The notes: a model not told the origin generated them from the sequence alone. DNA of 64,000 nucleotides from Pseudomonas sp. 6D_7.1_Bac1 (GCF_025465945.1 NZ_JANLNW010000064.1:1-64000), one strand, 5' to 3'; positions 9,492-19,072 are shown, counted from the stretch's first letter. Made by a program: numbers and translations.

Positions 9492-11140
9492 GCCTCGGGT
9501 TCCGCCCATTGCACGTAGCAAACCGCGATGGGCATCTGATGCTCGTGGCAGAACTCCAGCCAACGCAGCTGGTTGTCTTGCAGGCGGTCACCTGGTCCTT
9601 TGACCTCGATCATCCGGTAGGTCTTGTGCTGCGGCCAAAACTGGATCAGATCCGGCATCCCGGCGCGATTGGCCTTGATGTCCAGCAACAGGCGGTTGAA
9701 CCAGTGCTTGAGGTGTTCGGCCGGCAGACAGGCCAGCGCCTGTTCAAGCAGTTCCTCGGTCAGCACGCCCCAGAACACAAAGGGCGACTGCACACCCGAT
9801 TTGACGCGAAAACGCAGACGGATGGTCTCGGCATAACGTCCATCGTCCAGCTCCGCCAGGCAGGCCTGGAACAGGTCGGCACGTCGGAAGTGGAAGTCCT
9901 CGTTGAGCAGGTCCACCGGGCCGCGCTGGAACGGGTGAAAAAACGCCCCCGGCAACGGTGCGAAGATCGCCGGCCAGCAGAGCAATCCGAACAACGAGTT
10001 GATCAGGCTATTCTCGACGTAATGCACTGGCGCCGTGGGTTCATCGAGATGAGCCTGAACGTGGAATTCGACCGACAGCGCCGGGTCGATTCGCGACAGG
10101 CTCAGTTCCAGACGCTCCACCTCGCGTGCCTTGACCCGTGGCGTCGGCGGCCCGCCAAGTTTGCGCCGCAACCGGGGCAGCACCCGCAACAGCTGTTGCT
10201 GCTCGGCGGCGCTCTCCGGCGCTTGTTCGGCGTAGGTCGCCAACTCCAGGGCCAATTGAATTTCAGTGCAGCGCTCCAGCACCCGGATCAAGCGCAACCT
10301 GGCGCCGGGGTATGCGCATGCGCGATAGATCGTCAGCGCAGCCGAGAAGTCGGTGATGCGCTCGCAGTGTTGCCCGATCTGAAACAGCAGCTTGGCGCGC
10401 CGCCGCTCAAGCCAAGGGTTGGCGGTTTGCAGTGCCTGGATCTGTTCGACGACCTGCGCCAGCGCCTCCCCGGCCTCGAAACGCAGCAGACAATCGTGCA
10501 GATAGAGAAAGGCCTCCACGTCGTCACGACTGCGCAAGCCTCGGGACTCGGCGCAAAACTCGACTTTCTCGTAGGTATAGATGCCAAGATCAGCCAGCAC
10601 GAACTCCGACCAATCCTGATACAGGTTGCCGAAGAACATCAGCCGCAGGCGGTCACACAGCGCCATGATGGTCAGGCTCAACAACCGCTCATCCAGCATC
10701 GGGCACCAGGCTTTGAAGGCCTGCGGCTCGTCGAACTGCTCACGTAGAGCGGTCAGCCAGTCGGTTTTTTTCGCTTTGGGGTGTTCGATGGTCGCGCTGA
10801 AACACTGAAGAATCTCCGGTTTGAGCAGCACCTCGAACAGCTCGTCAATCGACAGCGGCACCTGCTCGTCTACCCAGCCAAGGTTCAGCAAGGGTTCCGC
10901 CGCGCGGGCGATTTCGCCGATCTCGGTGTAGTGCAACTTGCCGAGGCGAAAATGCAGGCCCTTGCGCATGACCATTCTCACCAGCAACGCCTGAGAGGCG
11001 CGCGGCAACTGGCCGAAATCAACGATGAACTGCTGCTCTTCCACGCTGAGCACGTCGGCATAGCGTTGCTCAAGCCAGGCCAGCACTTGTTGGAAGTTGT
11101 TCAGGTAATAGAACGGATCGTCGAGCGGATTGACTGTCAC
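9488..11140 (-). CDS. FAN1-type VRR-NUC structure-specific nuclease
   Basis: 550-residue protein of the bacterial FAN1 family, a 5'-flap endo/exonuclease acting in interstrand crosslink repair. The C-terminal VRR-NUC domain has the diagnostic catalytic set MPDLI (Asp497), EVKGPGDRLQDNQ (Glu512, Lys514, Gln524). Upstream are SAP-like and helical TPR-like regions, and the length (about 550) matches P. aeruginosa FAN1. The start is a GTG (VTVNPLDDPFYYL) without an obvious ribosome site, so the exact start is the weakest point. It is first in a two-gene minus-strand unit with the nuclease-helicase. A REP pair lies just upstream. Confidence 0.88.
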   Translation of the reverse strand: MTVNPLDDPFYYLNNFQQVLAWLEQRYADVLSVEEQQFIVDFGQLPRASQALLVRMVMRKGLHFRLGKLHYTEIGEIARAAEPLLNLGWVDEQVPLSIDELFEVLLKPEILQCFSATIEHPKAKKTDWLTALREQFDEPQAFKAWCPMLDERLLSLTIMALCDRLRLMFFGNLYQDWSEFVLADLGIYTYEKVEFCAESRGLRSRDDVEAFLYLHDCLLRFEAGEALAQVVEQIQALQTANPWLERRRAKLLFQIGQHCERITDFSAALTIYRACAYPGARLRLIRVLERCTEIQLALELATYAEQAPESAAEQQQLLRVLPRLRRKLGGPPTPRVKAREVERLELSLSRIDPALSVEFHVQAHLDEPTAPVHYVENSLINSLFGLLCWPAIFAPLPGAFFHPFQRGPVDLLNEDFHFRRADLFQACLAELDDGRYAETIRLRFRVKSGVQSPFVFWGVLTEELLEQALACLPAEHLKHWFNRLLLDIKANRAGMPDLIQFWPQHKTYRMIEVKGPGDRLQDNQLRWLEFCHEHQMPIAVCYVQWAEPEA

Positions 11141-11270
11141 AGAAGGAAAGCGCCATGGCGAGCGGATACTGGTTATGCATACAGATATCAGTTAAGCCAC
11201 GGTGCTGGCAAATGCAAAAAGACCAGCGGGCGGTTTTGCCGGTGCCAGTCAAGCTCGGCGAACGCAAAAC

Positions 11271-11404
11271 CTGTGGCGAGGGAGCTTGCTCCCGCTGGGT
11301 TGCGAAGCAACCCTGATATCAACCACCGCAATTATTCAGATGGACCGCGATTGCCGGATTACGACCGCTTCGCGGCCGAGCGGGAGCAAGCTCCCTCGCC
11401 ACAA
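11271..11404. repeat. REP/BIME inverted pair
   Basis: Two long inverted arms, CTGTGGCGAGGGAGCTTGCT at the left and AGCAAGCTCCCTCGCCACA at the right, enclose an AT-richer spacer. Both arms also carry internal palindromes (TTGCTCCCGCTGGGTTGCG). This fills most of the 300-bp gap between FAN1 and the small secreted protein gene. No other gene is supported in this gap. Confidence 0.8.
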
Positions 11405-11438
11405 ATGTCTGCCAGACGAAAGAATTACGTTAAAGGTC

Positions 11439-11825
11439 TCAGGGCGTCTGCAGTGTGGGGTCTTGCCCCGGAATACTGTTATCGCAGGAAATGTACTGCC
11501 CGCCTCGCTGCAGCAATTGCCCTCTGATCGTTTGGCAACGCTCGTACTCCCGGGCATTCGCGTTATCGATGCTGATGTTGCCGGTCACTGGCGGCGGCTT
11601 GCCGTCACCCAGGCTGAGTTTCACCCAAGGTTGTTCGGGCTGAATCTGAAAACGGCTTTTCTCGGGTTCAGGCGCGGTCTGTTCGACCTGTGTGGGCATT
11701 GGCAGTTGATCGGCAGTCACGCCGTATCGGTTCAGAATCGAGCCATGAGGCAACTCCTCAGCCATCGCGCTTGCCGATAAAACCATCAGCGCTGCTGCGA
11801 CTGCCTGCCTCTTGCTGGTACTCAC
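11439..11825 (-). CDS. Small secreted protein of unknown function
   Basis: 128-residue protein, not recognised. A signal peptide is clear: MSTSKRQAVAAALMVLSASAMA then EELPHGS, with AMA as the cleavage box. The mature part is proline- and glutamine-rich (PMPTQVEQTAPEPEKSRF) and has two cysteines (ERCQ and ISCDN) that could form a disulfide in the periplasm. The GTG at 11825 is favoured because AGGAG is ten bases upstream, while a TTG at 11834 sits almost on top of that site. It may be periplasmic or exported. It stands alone between a REP pair and the lipase terminator. Confidence 0.65.
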   Translation of the reverse strand: MSTSKRQAVAAALMVLSASAMAEELPHGSILNRYGVTADQLPMPTQVEQTAPEPEKSRFQIQPEQPWVKLSLGDGKPPPVTGNISIDNANAREYERCQTIRGQLLQRGGQYISCDNSIPGQDPTLQTP

Positions 11826-12006
11826 TGTGTTCAATCTCCTGTTTTCAGTTCACCGCGTCTGGCGTCTGTGCCGCGCGAAGGGGGGTGTCTCTTGTTGGAA
11901 ACCCATGGCCTGGCCGCTGCTTGAATGCCAACGCAGAAAAAACCCGGCAAAGCGCTTTTGTCAGGCATTGGAGCCTTCCCAGTGGCGACAAGTCACTCAG
12001 CCCGGA

Positions 12007-12042
12007 AAAGCCCGGCGCGAAACATCGTTCGCGCCGGGCTTT
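12007..12042. terminator. Bidirectional Rho-independent terminator after pueA
   Basis: A perfect 15-bp stem, AAAGCCCGGCGCGAA paired with TTCGCGCCGGGCTTT across a six-base loop, is followed by T5 on the plus strand and by TTTT on the minus strand. It lies seven bases beyond the minus-strand lipase stop and marks the downstream end of the exoprotein locus. Confidence 0.9.
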
Positions 12043-12048
12043 TTAACG

Positions 12049-13902
12049 TCAGGCGATGACCACGCCTGAACTGGCCAGATGATCGAGCCCAACCCCGACC
12101 AGCGTCACCGAGTCGTTGCCGAAGCTCAGCACGGTATCGCTGCCGACCGCTTTGGCGTGATCGTGCACGTCATAGCTCTGGCCGACGCCCTGCACGCCCA
12201 TGAACACCAGTTTGTCGCTGGCCTGGTAGCCGAGGATCCGGTCGTTGCCGAAGTGGCCGCTGAACAGGAAGGTATTGTTGCCACCGCCCGACTCCATCAG
12301 GTCGTTGCCGGTACCGCCAACCAACACGTTATTGCCTTTACCGCCGATCAAATGGTCGTTGCCGTCCAGGCCAAACAACCACTCGCCACTCGCGTCGGCC
12401 TTGAGGACGTTGTCGCCCGCCCCCCCTTTGAGCGATGCCGCATACGGAGTCAGGTGGTTCCCCGCGAGCAGGCCTTTGTCGGTGACGCTATGGGTCACGT
12501 CATCCTTGAACAAGCCCCAGAGGAACCCCGGCTCTTTGCTGGTGATGCTGCCGATGTCGCGGGTGATACTGATCCCGCCGTACGCATCGCGCACGTACAG
12601 GGTGCCAGCACCGTCGTTGGCAAACTCGAAGTTTTTCACCGACTGCTGCAGGTCCAGGGTATTGCTGCCCTTACCGCCCAGGATGATGTTGTAACCACCC
12701 GCATCCCTGAAGGTATCGTTGCCGTCGCCACCCTCCAGGTAGTCATTGCCTTTGCCGCCCTGGATCAGATTGTCACCGTTACTGCCGATGATGAAGGTGC
12801 TGCCCTTGTGGGGCTCGGCGTTGCGGTTGAGGTCCTGAACCCAGGTGTTAGCGCGTGCCGGATCCGAGAGGTTGGCGACGATAATCGTCGAGTCCTTGTT
12901 CATCAGGTCGTAGAACTTCGAATCCAGCACCCGGGTCATGCCATCGCCGTAACCGGTGGGCAGATGGGAAATCCAGGTCGGGACGTTGAGGATCGAAAAC
13001 GGCAGCAGGTTCCAGGCGGCCGAAGCGTAATAGTCGTTGAAGCTGACGATGTTGTTGGTTGCCGAATCCTGATGGGCATCGTGCACGCCCACCGATGACA
13101 GGTTGAACGTTGAACCGTCCAGCGCGCGGAATACCGGATCGTTTTCGTAACCGATGTTCAGCACTTTGTCGGTGCTGCTTTGAGTCGGCGACGCGTAGGC
13201 GATGTAGTTGGAATCCTTGTAGAACCCGTTCCAGTGATCGCCGCTCAGGTCCGCCAGGCTATTGACTGCCAGACCGCCGAGGCTGTGGCCGCTGACCAAC
13301 ACGTCCTTGCCACTCAAACCATTGGCTGCGGCAAATGCGGCGACATCCTTGAGCAACGAACCAAAGGCTTCACCGGTGTAGTTCTTGGCGTAGTCCTTGG
13401 GCCCCAGCGCCGCCATCAGGTCGTTGATCACATCGCCGATGGAATCCGAGATTTCTATTTCACGCGGGCCGCTGGTGCCACGGAAGGCGACACCGATTTC
13501 CGTGAGATGCCCTTGAGCGTCGTGCTTGCCGAGGATCTCGACTTCAGCCGTGGTGTAACCGGCTTTCTCGCCGAAATAGGTTCCCCGTACATCGACCTTG
13601 CCGCCATAGCCTAATTGGCTGGCGGTGATCGGTGTCCAGCCAGCCTTTTGCACGGCGTCCAGCGCGGCTTTTTCAGAATCGGGGTTCCACGGAATGCCGG
13701 GAACCACCCCTTGCGAATCCGTGCCACCGATCAGCCCGGCGACGAGCGTCGCCGGAAGTCCGAGGCCAAAACCATTGTGCTGATAGCCCGTGGCGAAGCC
13801 ATTGTCGAGGTTGTGATAGGAATACAGCGTGATCGCCAGCGCATCGGAAAACAGCGCTTTTGAATCGGCTGAGTTGAGGTTTTTGTAGTCATAAACACCC
13901 AT
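12049..13902 (-). CDS. pueA: Family I.3 RTX lipase / polyurethanase A
   Basis: 617-residue secreted lipase of true lipase family I.3, the length reported for PueA. The esterase half has the nucleophile elbow VLVSGHSLGG with Ser207. The C-terminal half carries calcium-binding RTX nonapeptides (GGKGNDYLEGGDGND near 390, GGKGNNVLVGGTGND near 530). It has no N-terminal signal peptide and ends in a hydrophobic tail (ASSGVVIA), as expected for a type I secretion signal used by AprDEF, encoded upstream. AGAGAGG precedes the ATG. It is a tandem paralogue of the 564-residue lipase just upstream, differing mainly by about 50 extra residues at positions 32-85. Confidence 0.92.
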   Translation of the reverse strand: MGVYDYKNLNSADSKALFSDALAITLYSYHNLDNGFATGYQHNGFGLGLPATLVAGLIGGTDSQGVVPGIPWNPDSEKAALDAVQKAGWTPITASQLGYGGKVDVRGTYFGEKAGYTTAEVEILGKHDAQGHLTEIGVAFRGTSGPREIEISDSIGDVINDLMAALGPKDYAKNYTGEAFGSLLKDVAAFAAANGLSGKDVLVSGHSLGGLAVNSLADLSGDHWNGFYKDSNYIAYASPTQSSTDKVLNIGYENDPVFRALDGSTFNLSSVGVHDAHQDSATNNIVSFNDYYASAAWNLLPFSILNVPTWISHLPTGYGDGMTRVLDSKFYDLMNKDSTIIVANLSDPARANTWVQDLNRNAEPHKGSTFIIGSNGDNLIQGGKGNDYLEGGDGNDTFRDAGGYNIILGGKGSNTLDLQQSVKNFEFANDGAGTLYVRDAYGGISITRDIGSITSKEPGFLWGLFKDDVTHSVTDKGLLAGNHLTPYAASLKGGAGDNVLKADASGEWLFGLDGNDHLIGGKGNNVLVGGTGNDLMESGGGNNTFLFSGHFGNDRILGYQASDKLVFMGVQGVGQSYDVHDHAKAVGSDTVLSFGNDSVTLVGVGLDHLASSGVVIA

Positions 13903-13952
13903 GGTATTGCCTCTCTCTTTGTTGAAATTTGTCAGAGATAGCTCACGCAGCA

Positions 13953-13979
13953 GGAACGCCCCGTAGCACGGGACGTTCC
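13953..13979. other. Intercistronic hairpin between pueB and pueA
   Basis: GGAACGCCCCGT pairs with ACGGGACGTTCC around a three-base loop, with one C-A mismatch. No U-tract follows in either direction. It sits in the 108-bp gap between the two lipase genes and may reduce read-through or protect the pueB transcript end. Confidence 0.5.
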
Positions 13980-14010
13980 GGCGTATTAGTGCAATGCCTT
14001 GTGTTGCGGG

Positions 14011-15705
14011 TTAAACAAATACGATCCCCGCACCTGAGAGGTTGTCCAGGCCGACACCGACCAGCGTCACCGCGTAGTCGCCGACCTTGAGCAGCGTGTC
14101 GTTACCCGATTGCGAAACATGCTGGCTGTAGTCATAGCCCTGCCCCGCACCTTGAACCCCCATGAACACCAGTTTGTCGCTGCCCTGGTAGCCATTGATG
14201 GTGTCGAAGCCGAACGCGCCGCTGAACAGGAAAGTGTTGTTGCCGCCGTGGGCATACATGACGTCATTGCCCCCGCCGCCCACGAACGTCACCTGGCTTT
14301 TGTCACTGCGCAGCACGTCGTTGCCCGACAACCCGAACAGCCAGTCACCGTAGGCGGTCGCCACCAGCGAATTGCCGTAGGCATCGCCATTGAGCGAGTG
14401 GTTGTAGTGCGTCAGCTCGGTGCCGGCCAACAGGCCCTTGTCGGTGACGCTGTAGGTGACGTCCTTGTTGAGCAGGCCCCACATGGCCCCCGACTCCTTG
14501 CTCACCAGCGCACCGATGTCGCGGGTCATGCTGATGCCGCCGTAGCTGTCGCGCACATACAGCGTGCCGTCGCCATCGTTGGCAAAGGTGAAGTTCTTCA
14601 GCGGTTGTTGCAGCTCGAAAACGTTCTGCCCCTTGCCGCCGAGCAGGATGTTGTAGCCGCCCGCGTCCCGGAAGGTGTCATTGCCGTCGCCACCTTCAAG
14701 GAAGTCGTTACCTTTGCCGCCCCGCAGCAGATCGTTGCTGTCGGTGCCGATGATGAAGGTCGTGCCGGTGTGTGTTTCACCACTGCGACCCAGGTCTTCG
14801 ATCCAGGTACTGGCGCGCAACGACTCCGACAACGTGGAAACGATGATGGTCGAGTCCTTGCTGGTGAGGTCGTAGAAGCCCGAGCCAATCACCCGGTTCA
14901 AGCCTTCGGCATACCCGAGGGAGCTGTGAGCCGCCCAGTGCTGCGGGTTGGCAATGCTGAACGGAGTCATCTGGGTGGATGCATAGTGGTCGTTGAAGTT
15001 GACGATGTTGTTGGTCGCCGACTCTTGGGGCTTGTCGTGTTTGTACAGCGATGAACTGGTGAAGGTGGTGCCGTCGAGCACACGAAACACCGGGTCGTTT
15101 TCGTAGCCGATGTTCAACACATGCGTGCTCGCCGAGCTTTGGGTCGGCGAAGCGAAGGTCACGTAGTTGGCGTCCTTGTAGTAACCGCCCCAGTGGTCGG
15201 CACTCAATTCGGCCACGCTGTTGGCGCCCAGACCGCCCAGACTGTGGCCGGTAATCAGCACGTCCTTGGCGTTCAGGCCCTTGCTGCCGGCAAACGCGGC
15301 GACGTCCTTGAGCAAGGTGTCGAAGGCGCTTTTGGCGTAGTTCTTCGCATAGTCTTTCGGGCCGACAGCAGCCAGCAGATTGTTCTTCATGTCGCCGTAG
15401 GTATCGCTGTAACCCAGGCCACCGGTCCCGCGAAACGCGATGCCGAGGGAGATCAGCTTGCCCGCAGTGTCGTACTTGGCCAGCACCTCGGCTTCGGCGC
15501 TGGTGAAGCCATCCTGCTCGCCAAAATACGTGCCCTGGGCACCCACCTTGCCCTGATAGCCCAATTGTCCGGCGGTGACCGGCTTCCAGCCGGAGGCCAA
15601 TGGCTTGCCGGTCGGCGTGTAGGCGTACAGCGTCAATGCGATCGCATCGCTGTACAACGCCTTGCCGGCTTCGCCGCTGAACGTCCTGTAATCAAAAACA
15701 CCCAT
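14011..15705 (-). CDS. pueB: Family I.3 RTX lipase / polyurethanase B
   Basis: 564-residue secreted lipase, the size of PueB. The catalytic elbow ITGHSLGG places Ser155. RTX repeats occur at about 345-375 (GGKGNDFLEGGDGNDTF) and again near 480 (GGGGNDVMYAHGGNN). It lacks an N-terminal signal and ends SGAGIVFV, the hydrophobic tail read by type I exporters. AAGAGG precedes the ATG. It is a close paralogue of the downstream pueA product over nearly its full length but lacks that protein's insertion after residue 32. It is expected to hydrolyse triacylglycerols and ester polymers outside the cell. Confidence 0.92.
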   Translation of the reverse strand: MGVFDYRTFSGEAGKALYSDAIALTLYAYTPTGKPLASGWKPVTAGQLGYQGKVGAQGTYFGEQDGFTSAEAEVLAKYDTAGKLISLGIAFRGTGGLGYSDTYGDMKNNLLAAVGPKDYAKNYAKSAFDTLLKDVAAFAGSKGLNAKDVLITGHSLGGLGANSVAELSADHWGGYYKDANYVTFASPTQSSASTHVLNIGYENDPVFRVLDGTTFTSSSLYKHDKPQESATNNIVNFNDHYASTQMTPFSIANPQHWAAHSSLGYAEGLNRVIGSGFYDLTSKDSTIIVSTLSESLRASTWIEDLGRSGETHTGTTFIIGTDSNDLLRGGKGNDFLEGGDGNDTFRDAGGYNILLGGKGQNVFELQQPLKNFTFANDGDGTLYVRDSYGGISMTRDIGALVSKESGAMWGLLNKDVTYSVTDKGLLAGTELTHYNHSLNGDAYGNSLVATAYGDWLFGLSGNDVLRSDKSQVTFVGGGGNDVMYAHGGNNTFLFSGAFGFDTINGYQGSDKLVFMGVQGAGQGYDYSQHVSQSGNDTLLKVGDYAVTLVGVGLDNLSGAGIVFV

Positions 15706-15751
15706 TTTCTTGCCTCTTGGTTATTGCCATTACGTATTGCGGTTTTTCAGA

Positions 15752-18700
15752 TCAAAACTGCCAGTCGAGGGTCAGCCCGACGCCGTGGGTCTTGTCCCGT
15801 GAGCCCAGCAGTCCGTTGTAATCCAGGTTGAGCGTGATATCGCGTGCCAACGCCAGGCCTGCGCGAACGCCGACCACGGCCGCGTTGCGGTCCATGGAAA
15901 CGCTTTGCACGGCGAACGGCGCACCGCCAGATGCAAAGGCCAGGTTTTCTTCGGAATGGACGTTGCTCAGGTTGTGCTGCCAGCCCAGGGTCCCGGACAA
16001 ATCAAGTTGCTGATGCTCGGTGAGCGCCAGGCGTTTGCTCGCTCGCAGGCCCAGCGTGGAGAGCACGGCATCGCGGTTGTCGTCGCCGCCCTTGAGTGCC
16101 GCCGCCCCACCGCTCTCGGTGAAGCTGTCGCTGCCCAGGTGCACGTAGGCCAGATTGGCGAACGGTTCCAGCGCCAACGGTTGCAGGTCCAGGCGATAAG
16201 CCGCCTCAGTGAACACCTGTGTGGTGTGTGCATCGCGCTTGGATTTCTGCTTGGCGCTGACGTCGCCGAACTGCAGATCGCGTTTTGTGTCGATGCGATG
16301 CCAGCTGTACGCCCCACCGACGCTCAGACGCAGCGCATCCATTTCATGCCCGGCGTACAGGCCCAAGTGGTAGCTGTCGACCGAGGCGGAAGAATGGGTG
16401 CCATCGCCCATGCTCAACGAGCTGTCGCTGTAGCCGGTGACGAAACCCAGTCGGGTGTGATCGGCGATCAAACCGTCAGCCCCGGCCAGCAGACCGCCAA
16501 TGGAGCTGTTGTAGTTGGCGTTGTCGTGACCGCTGTTGGTCTTGCCCCAGGCGCCCAGCACTTTGACCCAGGCGTTGTTCTCGTTGTTGTTGGGCGTTGC
16601 GGCGTCATAGAGGCCGCCATCGCGCAGGCGCTCACCGACGGCATCACGCAGATAGCGCGAGTCGTTGACCAGCAAGGTACCAATCGCCGGATGGATTTCC
16701 CCGGACAACTGCTGGAAGGCTTGCTGCGCAGTCGCCGCGTTCGGTGACAGCAACAGGCTTTCATACACGGCGTTGCCCGTGCCCAACTGCTCGGCGGCAG
16801 CGGCCACGGAGCGTTGATTCGGGGTTTGCCCGACGCTGGCAAAGGCGTTGCCGTTACGCTGGATCGCCAACTGCACGCCGGTGGCCGAGTAGTCGAGAGT
16901 CCCGCCAATGAACGCGTAGTTCGGCAGCACCGCACCGAACTGACCCTGGATACCACCGGCTGCTTGCAGGATGTTGTACTGGTGACCAAGCAGGCTGCGG
17001 ACGTCGCTGGGACTCAACAGCGTCGGGCTGTTTTCCAGCGACAGGCTCACGGTCGCGCCCTGGATCGTAGCTGTGCCACCGGCAACGATACTGTCGCTGT
17101 TGGTGGGGGACACCTCGACGGCATAGGTCGAACCGGGTTCGAAGGTCACATCGCCGGCAACGTGCAAGGTGCCGATCGAGTTACCCGGCGCGATGGTGCC
17201 GCCGCTTTTCGCGGTCAGTGCACCGACCCGCCCGGAACCGCCGAGAATGCCGCTGTCATTGACCGTAACGGCTGAGAGCAGCGAACCGTTGACCGCCAGC
17301 CGCCCCTGATTCACCAGGGTTGGCCCGGCGTAGGTGTTGCTGCCGGTCATCACCAGTGTGCCGATGCCTTGTTTGGTCAAACCGCCGTGACCGGAAATGT
17401 CGTTGCGCCAGACGTCGTACCCGCAACTGACATCGTTACAGATCCGCTGCGTGGGCTTGCCGGTGTCAATCACCGCGCCAATCCCTGGCAGGTCGGCGAC
17501 AAACTGGCCTGCACCATAGGCCCCGGCCACGCGAAATTCCTGCGGAATGTCGGCATCAGCGACAAACATGCCGGGACCGTCGATACCTTTGCGCAGGTTG
17601 ATCATGCCCCAGCCGTACAACGCGTCGATGCCCGGTGCGCCCATGTCGGTGGCGGTGGTTTTCAATACCGTGGCGATCTGCGCGCCGGTCATGTACGGGA
17701 AGCGTTCCATCAGCACTGCTGCCGAGCCGGCAACGTGTGGCGCGGCCATCGAGGTACCGTTCTTGTTGGCATAGCCGATGGTCAGATTGTCGGCGTTGGT
17801 GCCGCCGATCACCGAACTGTAGATCTTGGTGCCGGGTGCCGACACACAAAAACTCGCGGTATAGCCGCAGCGCGACGAGAAGGTGCTGATGATGTAGGGA
17901 TCAGGACTGTTGGTGTCGGGGTTCTTTTGCAGGGCGGCAACGGTGACCCAGTTCGCGGCGATGTCTGGCACGAAGTAACCCAGGCCGGCAATTGCATCCG
18001 GGTTGTTGAGGTTGTAGTCGTTACCGGCGGCGAAGATGGTCACGATACCGCTGCGAGCCGCGTCGATTGCTCCTCGGTAAGCGCCACCCTGCTTGGTGTT
18101 GAGCAGCGGCTGGATCTGATCGAACTGGGCTTGTCCGTCCTGCACGGTGAAATGCGGGAACGCCGGATCCTTGCCGCCCTTGTTGAAGCGGTCGGTGATG
18201 CCGATGCCCCAGCTGTTGTTGATGATCCGTGCGCCGCTTTCTCGCAGCGCATCCCAGCCGGCTTTGTAGACTGCACCGTCGTTGCCCAGAATGATCCCGT
18301 CCTCGGGGCCTGGGTCGCCGTTGTCGGCGCTGATGATTTGCGCGTTGAAGGCCACGCCGTGCATCGGGTTGCCGTCGCGGCTGCCGGCGGCAATCCCGCC
18401 GACGTGGGTGCCGTGGGAGCCCAGTTTGCCATCGGAACCCACCGACGGAGTGCCGTCATAGCGAAACGCGTCCCCGGCTTTGACCGGAATGTACGGGTCG
18501 GTGTATTCGCGAATACCGCTGGTAACCAGGGTCACCACTTTGTTCGCGCCGGAAAATTCCGGGTGCTTGGCGTAAACCGGTTGATCGAAGATGCCCAGTT
18601 TGATGTCTTTACCGGTGTACCCGGCCGCGTAGGCATCCTGGGCGTTGATCGCGCCCAGCCCCCACTCGGCGTTGAATTCGGGACTGCGCCAGCTGTCGGG

Positions 18701-18847
18701 ATCGCCGAGCTTGCCGGTTTCCACATAAGGCGCGGCCTGAGCGACACCGGTCGCCGCCAGATAAGCGATAAAGGCCCCGTTGAGGGCTTTTGCCTTGCGG
18801 CTGATGCCGATGTGCACAGGCGTGTTGTTACGAGACTTGCCTTCCAT
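15752..18847 (-). CDS. pspB: Subtilase autotransporter (PspB-like serine protease)
   Basis: 1031-residue type V autotransporter. A signal-like segment ends near VAQAAP (about 39). An S8 subtilisin domain has the triad Asp88 (GIFDQ), His145 (GSHGTHVGG) and Ser366 (NGTSMAAPH). A passenger stretch with a PATR-type beta-helix repeat (GTLVMTGSNTYAGPTLVNQG, about 495-530) follows, and the last about 280 residues form an autotransporter barrel ending in LTLDWQF with terminal Phe. It should cross the outer membrane by itself, unlike the neighbouring AprDEF substrates. Order after aprF matches pspA-pspB of P. fluorescens. It shares very similar passenger-stalk and barrel sequence with the preceding paralogue. 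Confidence 0.9.
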   Translation of the reverse strand: MEGKSRNNTPVHIGISRKAKALNGAFIAYLAATGVAQAAPYVETGKLGDPDSWRSPEFNAEWGLGAINAQDAYAAGYTGKDIKLGIFDQPVYAKHPEFSGANKVVTLVTSGIREYTDPYIPVKAGDAFRYDGTPSVGSDGKLGSHGTHVGGIAAGSRDGNPMHGVAFNAQIISADNGDPGPEDGIILGNDGAVYKAGWDALRESGARIINNSWGIGITDRFNKGGKDPAFPHFTVQDGQAQFDQIQPLLNTKQGGAYRGAIDAARSGIVTIFAAGNDYNLNNPDAIAGLGYFVPDIAANWVTVAALQKNPDTNSPDPYIISTFSSRCGYTASFCVSAPGTKIYSSVIGGTNADNLTIGYANKNGTSMAAPHVAGSAAVLMERFPYMTGAQIATVLKTTATDMGAPGIDALYGWGMINLRKGIDGPGMFVADADIPQEFRVAGAYGAGQFVADLPGIGAVIDTGKPTQRICNDVSCGYDVWRNDISGHGGLTKQGIGTLVMTGSNTYAGPTLVNQGRLAVNGSLLSAVTVNDSGILGGSGRVGALTAKSGGTIAPGNSIGTLHVAGDVTFEPGSTYAVEVSPTNSDSIVAGGTATIQGATVSLSLENSPTLLSPSDVRSLLGHQYNILQAAGGIQGQFGAVLPNYAFIGGTLDYSATGVQLAIQRNGNAFASVGQTPNQRSVAAAAEQLGTGNAVYESLLLSPNAATAQQAFQQLSGEIHPAIGTLLVNDSRYLRDAVGERLRDGGLYDAATPNNNENNAWVKVLGAWGKTNSGHDNANYNSSIGGLLAGADGLIADHTRLGFVTGYSDSSLSMGDGTHSSASVDSYHLGLYAGHEMDALRLSVGGAYSWHRIDTKRDLQFGDVSAKQKSKRDAHTTQVFTEAAYRLDLQPLALEPFANLAYVHLGSDSFTESGGAAALKGGDDNRDAVLSTLGLRASKRLALTEHQQLDLSGTLGWQHNLSNVHSEENLAFASGGAPFAVQSVSMDRNAAVVGVRAGLALARDITLNLDYNGLLGSRDKTHGVGLTLDWQF

Positions 18848-18926
18848 CCAGCTACCTTCCTTAGTTGTCGTGCTTCAATCCCCGCGTGTTCACCTGCACG
18901 CGTCTTGTTGTGTGCGGCGAATTCCC

Positions 18927-19058
18927 CTGTAGCTGGCGAAGCCTGCGTTCGGCTGCGCAGCAGTCGTAAAACCATCCAGCTCGGTTTTCCTGACCAAACG
19001 CGGTTGCCCTGATTGCGACCGCTTCGCGCTCGAACGCAGGCTTCGCCAGCTGCTACAG
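18927..19058. repeat. REP/BIME inverted pair between pspA and pspB
   Basis: The left arm CTGTAGCTGGCGAAGCCTGC is answered by GCAGGCTTCGCCAGCTGCTACAG at the right end. Inside is the REP core TTCGGCTGCGCAGCAGTCGT, which recurs near 30330 and 38890. It occupies most of the 225-bp gap between the two protease genes and may separate their transcripts. Confidence 0.8.
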
Positions 19059-19072
19059 AAACCGTGGTGTTT

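Noticed and set aside
9509..10747. Plus-strand frame of 412 codons opposite FAN1
   Set aside because: Antisense shadow of the FAN1 gene, with a composition (Gln/Arg/Val rich) typical of reversed Pseudomonas codons.
12200..12800. Glycine/aspartate-rich repeats as a DNA tandem repeat or adhesin
   Set aside because: They are RTX calcium-binding nonapeptides of a family I.3 lipase with a GHSLGG catalytic site, not a separate repeat element.
17369..19012. Long plus-strand reading frame of 547 codons opposite the subtilase autotransporter gene
   Set aside because: It is the antisense shadow of a well-supported gene with all catalytic motifs. GC-rich codon bias generates such frames and it has no recognisable protein features.
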